A stretch of 64,000 nucleotides of DNA from Verrucomicrobiota bacterium. GTDB taxonomy: Bacteria; Verrucomicrobiota; Verrucomicrobiia; Limisphaerales; J093. The notes below the pieces were generated by a model. It saw only the letters and a program-made list of their open reading frames with translations. It had not been told where the DNA came from and did not search any database. Location: the NCBI GenBank assembly GCA_016871715.1, contig VHCO01000004.1, forward strand, positions 1-64,000. The letters run 5' to 3'. Positions 60,902-64,000 of the stretch are shown piece after piece; the stretch's first letter is position 1; each line of letters opens with the position of its first letter. A program made the translations under genes and the position numbers.

Positions 60902-61297
60902 TTGATTCATAGGGTCGCAATCGGTGTCTATGAAAGTCCGGTGGAAGAAGTCATCCCGCTGGCGGATGCGACTGACGAGGAGGCGTGTTTCTGGGCGGTG
61001 CACAGCCAGGGCGAACTCGACTTGCTGATCGTGAAAGACGGCCGTCGGCTCGGGTTTGAATTCAAATACTGCGATTCTCCCCGAACGACGCTCGCCGGTC
61101 GCATGGCGATGAAACAACTGAAGCTCGATCAACTTACGCTGGTTTGTCCCGGCGACGCCACGCACGAGTTGGAGGACGGGGTGCGGGTGCGTGGGTTGAG
61201 CCGCTTGGTTGCGGCGGGGAGACTTTCACTGCGGGATCGAGGGCCGGCCTTCGAAGAGCCTCCCGCTCCTTTCGAACGGCCAGACGATGTGAAATAA
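60902..61297 (+). pseudogene. C-terminal fragment of DUF4143 ATPase gene
   Basis: The frame (nearest start a TTG at 60902) encodes 'PLADATDEEACFWAVHSQGE', 'LDLLIVKDGRRLGFEFKY' and 'MKQLKLDQLTLVCPGD', the nuclease-like C-terminal DUF4143 domain of ATP-binding proteins related to archaeal ATPases. The AAA ATPase domain (about 300 residues) that normally precedes it is absent. The remaining C-terminus is 'GPAFEEPPAPFERPDDVK'. It is probably a remnant; a shortened functional protein is less likely. The stretch 61298-61463 after it has no recognised gene. Confidence 0.65.
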
Positions 61298-61463
61298 CCA
61301 ATCGCTACTCTGTCAACATCCGCGGGCCAAACGAAGGTATCGGCGTCCAGCAAATCTACAGAAACCGAGGATTCCAGAAAGTCTCGGGCTATTTCCATCA
61401 TCCCCCTAAGGTTCAAAATCTCCGAGCTTACTGATGAGAGGTCGCGATAGACGACACATTGCA

Positions 61464-61540
61464 GGTAGGGCGCGCAGTCCTCTGCGCGCCGTGAATGATT
61501 GTGGACACAGGAAACCGCGGCGCGCAGAGGACTGCGCGCC
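61464..61540. repeat. Palindromic repeat A, nearly full copy
   Basis: Left arm 61464-61491 (28 bp); right arm 61518-61540 matches it as an exact 23-bp inverted repeat, after which the outer 5 bp decay. The loop is 26 bp. It lies between the DUF4143 fragment and the esterase gene. Confidence 0.85.
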
Positions 61541-61634
61541 AGCGATTACGTCTTCTCGCCTGGAGACATCTGAGCCGAAGCCACCTACGACCTCGTGCGC
61601 AACCCAAACGATAGCCATGGGGGAGGCGCATCGT

Positions 61635-62555
61635 TTACGGACCACACGAGCCGGACAAAAAACCCAGCGAGACGAGAAAGGCATCGGCAGCCGCCAGGGT
61701 TTGGTCATAGCAACGCCCGTCGCCGCGCGCAACGTTGAAGAAGCCGTGTCCCTGGGCCTCGAAACCGACCAACTCACAGCGATTGCCGTGCTTCTTCATG
61801 GCAGCGGTGAACGCCTCCGCGGTCGAGTAGGGGACGGTCTGGTCGGCTTTGCCGTGAAAGATGATGGCGGGCGGTGTGCCCGATTGGACGTGATGCCCTG
61901 GAGAAAGATCACGCGGCTCCGCGCCGAGTCGTTCCTTTCCCACCCGGGTGCCGAAGCCACCCATGTCCATGCCATCGAGCGGAGCGAGCACGAGCGCCGG
62001 GTTGAACAACACGAGCGCGTTGGGCACAGAACTCACGGACGAGTCCTCGGCTGGCTCATCGAATTCTGGCAACGTGGCGGTGGCCGCAGCCAGGTGGCCG
62101 CCCGCCGATCCGCCCCCGGCGGCGATCCGCCCGGGATCAACCCCAAGCCGACCGGCGTTCTGGCGAATCCAGCGCACGCAGGACTTGGCGTCTGCGACAC
62201 ACGCCACCGGCTGGACGCCGTGACGGGATTTCACGCGGTAATCCGCCGCGAAAGCGACCATGCCCCGCGAGGCAAAGTGCCGGCAATGCGGCTCGAACTG
62301 TGCCGGCGTGCCGCTGTTCCAGCCGCCGCCAAAGAAGAACACGATGGCTGCGCGGTTGGTCGCGGGGACGCCCGTCGGCTCGAAGATGTGGACGACGAGG
62401 TTTGAGTTGCCGATCTGCTTGTAAACCTCGGTGCGGGTACCGGCAAAAGCCTCAGCGGCGTTGATCTGACAGGCCAAGACGGCTATGACGACCAGAAATC
62501 CTGCGAGGCGGACGATGGCCATGCGGGTGAGCGTGCGTGGAATGGGTGGGTTCAT
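61635..62555 (-). CDS. Secreted alpha/beta hydrolase (carboxylesterase-like)
   Basis: Exported esterase of 306 residues from the ATG at 62555; upstream codons of the open frame are non-coding. The signal peptide is 'LAGFLVVIAVLACQINAAEA'. The fold shows the oxyanion region 'AAIVFFFGGGWNSGTP', the nucleophile elbow 'AGGGSAGGHLAA' (Ser in GxSxG), the acid Asp in 'FHGKADQTVPYS' and the His in 'GFEAQGHGFFN'. These match BD-FAE-type acetyl/feruloyl esterases that deacylate plant or algal polysaccharides. The sulfatase further upstream on the same strand would fit such a role. Confidence 0.9.
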   Translation of the reverse strand: MNPPIPRTLTRMAIVRLAGFLVVIAVLACQINAAEAFAGTRTEVYKQIGNSNLVVHIFEPTGVPATNRAAIVFFFGGGWNSGTPAQFEPHCRHFASRGMVAFAADYRVKSRHGVQPVACVADAKSCVRWIRQNAGRLGVDPGRIAAGGGSAGGHLAAATATLPEFDEPAEDSSVSSVPNALVLFNPALVLAPLDGMDMGGFGTRVGKERLGAEPRDLSPGHHVQSGTPPAIIFHGKADQTVPYSTAEAFTAAMKKHGNRCELVGFEAQGHGFFNVARGDGRCYDQTLAAADAFLVSLGFLSGSCGP

Positions 62556-62569
62556 GGCGCGGTAAACGT

Positions 62570-62977
62570 TCAGACTCTTCCTGAAATCCAGTGCTTCATG
62601 TGAGCATCTGCCTCGTCCAGCAACTTCCGAATCGCGGCCAACTGCTCCTGCTGCGAAAGACGAGACGTGTCGAGCGAAAGCTGGTGTTGGATGAACCGGT
62701 GATACTCTGTCGTGCAGGGCATACACATATACCTCGATTTCTGAACGCCCGTGATCAGTGCGTACATATCCGTGCCACCTGCGCACGGCTGACCACCACA
62801 ATACTGACAGTGCGCATCACGAACCGCTGCTTCGGACTGACGAACTTCGGGCGGCGTCGACGACTCGAAGCACTCATCACAAAGATGGCTGCTTTTGCCA
62901 GTGCCGCCGTAACAAACGAAGTGGGTCGCTCGCCGCTCTTGGCAAACCTCGCAATTGGTTTCTGTCGGTGTAGCCAT
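62570..62977 (-). CDS. Zinc-ribbon hypothetical protein
   Basis: 135-residue soluble protein with paired cysteines: 'CEVCQERRATHFVC', 'SHLCDECFESS', 'CQYCGGQPCAGG' and 'YMCMPCTTEYHRF', followed by a helical C-terminus. The first block resembles the McsA/UvrB-C-associated zinc ribbon 'C..C....THFV'. Function unknown. Its start is only 5 bp from the attC-like element at 62983-63078, and two sampled 60-bp lines within it are about 50-57% GC, lower than most of the window. It is 14 bp upstream of the esterase gene. Confidence 0.7.
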   Translation of the reverse strand: MATPTETNCEVCQERRATHFVCYGGTGKSSHLCDECFESSTPPEVRQSEAAVRDAHCQYCGGQPCAGGTDMYALITGVQKSRYMCMPCTTEYHRFIQHQLSLDTSRLSQQEQLAAIRKLLDEADAHMKHWISGRV

Positions 62978-62982
62978 GTGCT

Positions 62983-63078
62983 GTCTAACGATCAGCTCGC
63001 TGATGGCGGCCCCTCCGTGACTCTTGAATTACCGAGCGGTGTCGCGGGGCCGCCATTCGGCGCAGCGCCTGGTTCGAC
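62983..63078 (-). other. attC-like integron recombination site
   Basis: A 96-bp imperfect palindrome. Read on the - strand, the 5' arm (63078-63046) starts GTCGAAC and the 3' arm (63013-62983) ends GTTAGAC, which fits the GTTRRRY core where cassettes recombine; the 5' core fits RYYYAAC at six of seven positions. Arms are 33 and 31 nt with a shared GGCGGCCCC stem and unpaired bases on one side, as in folded attC sites. The central loop is 32 nt. It overlaps the 3' end of the SUKH gene, and its GTTAGAC lies 5 bp upstream of the zinc-ribbon ATG, the standard cassette arrangement. Confidence 0.75.
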
Positions 63079-63456
63079 GTTCCTGCTCTTCGCATCGCAG
63101 TAGTCATACGGAAAATCATCGTCTTCCAGTAACTTCTGCAAGAAGTCCGATGGCGATTCTGCCACGCGAACCACGACGTCCTCCAACGCTCGCTCACCAC
63201 CCAGCAACTCGTGTGCAACGTAAAACACCGCTCCGGGCTGCTCCTGCGTGTCAAGGGCCACGCCATCTCCATTGGGGCAATGACCCACCACCACGAAGCG
63301 CGTCTGCCCCGGCCAGTAGAAGCACCTGTCAGGGGCCATGATGCTCGCCATGTCGCAGAAGACGCCGTCGTCCGCGTGTTCAGGAATGTGCGGCAACAAC
63401 TCCTCAATGACTTTCTGCGAAAGTCCCCGGGAAGGTAGATAATCGCCGAGTGTCAT
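62992..63456 (-). CDS. SMI1/KNR4 (SUKH) family protein, cassette-borne
   Basis: 154-residue cytoplasmic protein of the SUKH superfamily, whose bacterial members are often immunity proteins against secreted toxins. The ATG at 63456 is chosen because upstream codons overlap the sulfatase gene. 'FVVVGHCPNGDGVALDT' and 'AVFYVAHELLGGERALEDVV' are the SUKH core, and 'SPSDFLQKLLEDDDFPYDY' the C-terminal helix. The final 29 residues ('NVEPGAAPNGG' to 'VTEGPPSAS') are encoded by the attC-like element and are probably not part of the fold. No toxin gene is adjacent. Acquisition by transfer is likely. Confidence 0.82.
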   Translation of the reverse strand: MTLGDYLPSRGLSQKVIEELLPHIPEHADDGVFCDMASIMAPDRCFYWPGQTRFVVVGHCPNGDGVALDTQEQPGAVFYVAHELLGGERALEDVVVRVAESPSDFLQKLLEDDDFPYDYCDAKSRNVEPGAAPNGGPATPLGNSRVTEGPPSAS

Positions 63457-63493
63457 AGTCACGCCGATCAGTGGATTGTGTGCGTGTATAGGC

Positions 63494-64000
63494 TTATTGC
63501 GGCACAGCCTGCCCCCGAATCTTCTCCAGGAGTGCAGAAAGTTCACTGACCTTCTCCGGCTTCTGTGCCGCGAGATTCCTCGTCTCGCTAGGATCGGAAG
63601 AAAGATCGAACAAGAATCCGGGCTCGGGCACTTTGATGTTGCTCCACGGGCCGAGTTGATCGCGTGTCTGGCCGGGCGGGATGAACTTCCAGTTCCCCTG
63701 ACGCAAGGCCAGCCGCCCGGCGTGCTCGACGATGTGATCACGTCCGGTGTTGGATTGGCCCAACAACGCGGGCAGGACGTTGACGCTATCCGCCAGCCCC
63801 AGCGTTTCCGGCTTCTGGCCCGTCAAGGCCGCCAGCGTGGCGGGCAGGTCCACCTGGCTGACAAGGGCGTCCGAGACGCCGGGGTTCACTTTCGCCGGCC
63901 AGCGCACGAGCCACGGCATGCGCGTGCCGCCTTCGAAGAGGCTGTATTTGCCGCCGCGCAATGGGCCGGCGGGTTTGTGGTTGCCGAGCTTCTCGTTCGC
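63494..64000 (-). CDS. Sulfatase, C-terminal part (runs off window)
   Basis: C-terminal 168 residues of an arylsulfatase-type enzyme; the start lies beyond 64000. 'GGKYSLFEGGTRMPWLVRWP' is the conserved block in which Gly-Lys and Arg contact the substrate, followed by 'SQVDLPATLAALTGQ' and 'HAGRLALRQGNWKFIPPG', then 'LFDLSSDPSETRNLA', all typical of sulfatases that desulfate polysaccharides. The catalytic Cys/Ser that becomes formylglycine would be further upstream and is not visible. The SUKH gene begins 37 bp downstream on the same strand. Confidence 0.93.
   Translation of the reverse strand, partial: ANEKLGNHKPAGPLRGGKYSLFEGGTRMPWLVRWPAKVNPGVSDALVSQVDLPATLAALTGQKPETLGLADSVNVLPALLGQSNTGRDHIVEHAGRLALRQGNWKFIPPGQTRDQLGPWSNIKVPEPGFLFDLSSDPSETRNLAAQKPEKVSELSALLEKIRGQAVPQ

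Noticed and set aside
1-64000. tRNA, rRNA, phage or transposase genes
   Set aside because: I looked through the gaps and saw no cloverleaf-like T-loop sequences, rRNA blocks, terminase/portal or transposase motifs; this does not exclude weak cases that a covariance search would find.

Overview
This window is about 64 kb of GC-rich DNA (mostly around two thirds GC by eye) from a free-living bacterium, most likely a member of Verrucomicrobiota in or near Limisphaerales/Pedosphaerales. This is an inference with no rRNA to confirm it. It rests on the mix of PQQ-type propeller proteins, Tat-exported oxidoreductases, a PEP-CTERM tail of the 'GLQSF..VPEP' type, large secreted proteins ending in a 'FYRV'-like module, glycoside hydrolases, a sulfatase, multihaem cytochromes and many palindromic intergenic repeats. 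I see no tRNA, rRNA, CRISPR array, phage or transposase gene.

Layout: 0.3-2.4 kb, secreted PQQ-like propeller and a small secreted protein. 2.5-7.3 kb, three consecutive APC amino-acid permeases. 7.6-12 kb, RND efflux adaptor and pump, facing a secreted Fe/Mn superoxide dismutase. 12.8-14.6 kb, dtd and an AzgA-type purine permease. 14.6-20.2 kb, a tiny secreted remnant, an FG-GAP protein and a large NxxGxxAF repeat protein. 20.3-23.2 kb, a membrane ferredoxin (NapH-like) and an octahaem cytochrome. 23.4-25.6 kb, a CusSR-like two-component pair. 25.6-36.3 kb, a furanosidase region (GH51, PQQ propeller, DUF362, GH127, interrupted PEP-CTERM gene, DUF2961/GH172). 36.3-39.7 kb, hybrid sensor kinase and LysM amidase. 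40.2-45.9 kb, TIM-barrel isomerase, ROK kinase and a 1323-residue secreted multidomain protein, tightly spaced. 45.9-51 kb, metF, uvrB, asnS. 51-58.6 kb, amidohydrolase, CBS protein, LamG protein, unusual aldo/keto reductase, tetrahaem cytochrome, LarA homologue, SDR and DHH phosphoesterase. 58.7-61.5 kb, a 113-bp tandem repeat followed by broken genes. 61.6-64 kb, esterase, zinc-ribbon protein, SUKH protein with an attC-like site, and a sulfatase running off the end.

Working together: GH127, GH51 and DUF2961/GH172 all belong to furanosidase families, so 25.6-36.3 kb may degrade an arabinofuranose- or fructofuranose-containing glycan. The octahaem cytochrome, the membrane ferredoxin and the later tetrahaem cytochrome suggest periplasmic electron transfer. 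The LarA homologue and the adjacent SDR suggest 2-hydroxyacid epimerisation and oxidation.

The most unusual items are the integron attC-like element that encodes the C-terminus of the SUKH protein and sits 5 bp upstream of the next gene, a repeat family whose arms show compensatory base changes, a cluster of at least five decaying genes, and an octahaem cytochrome carrying the FYRL-type module at its N-terminus.
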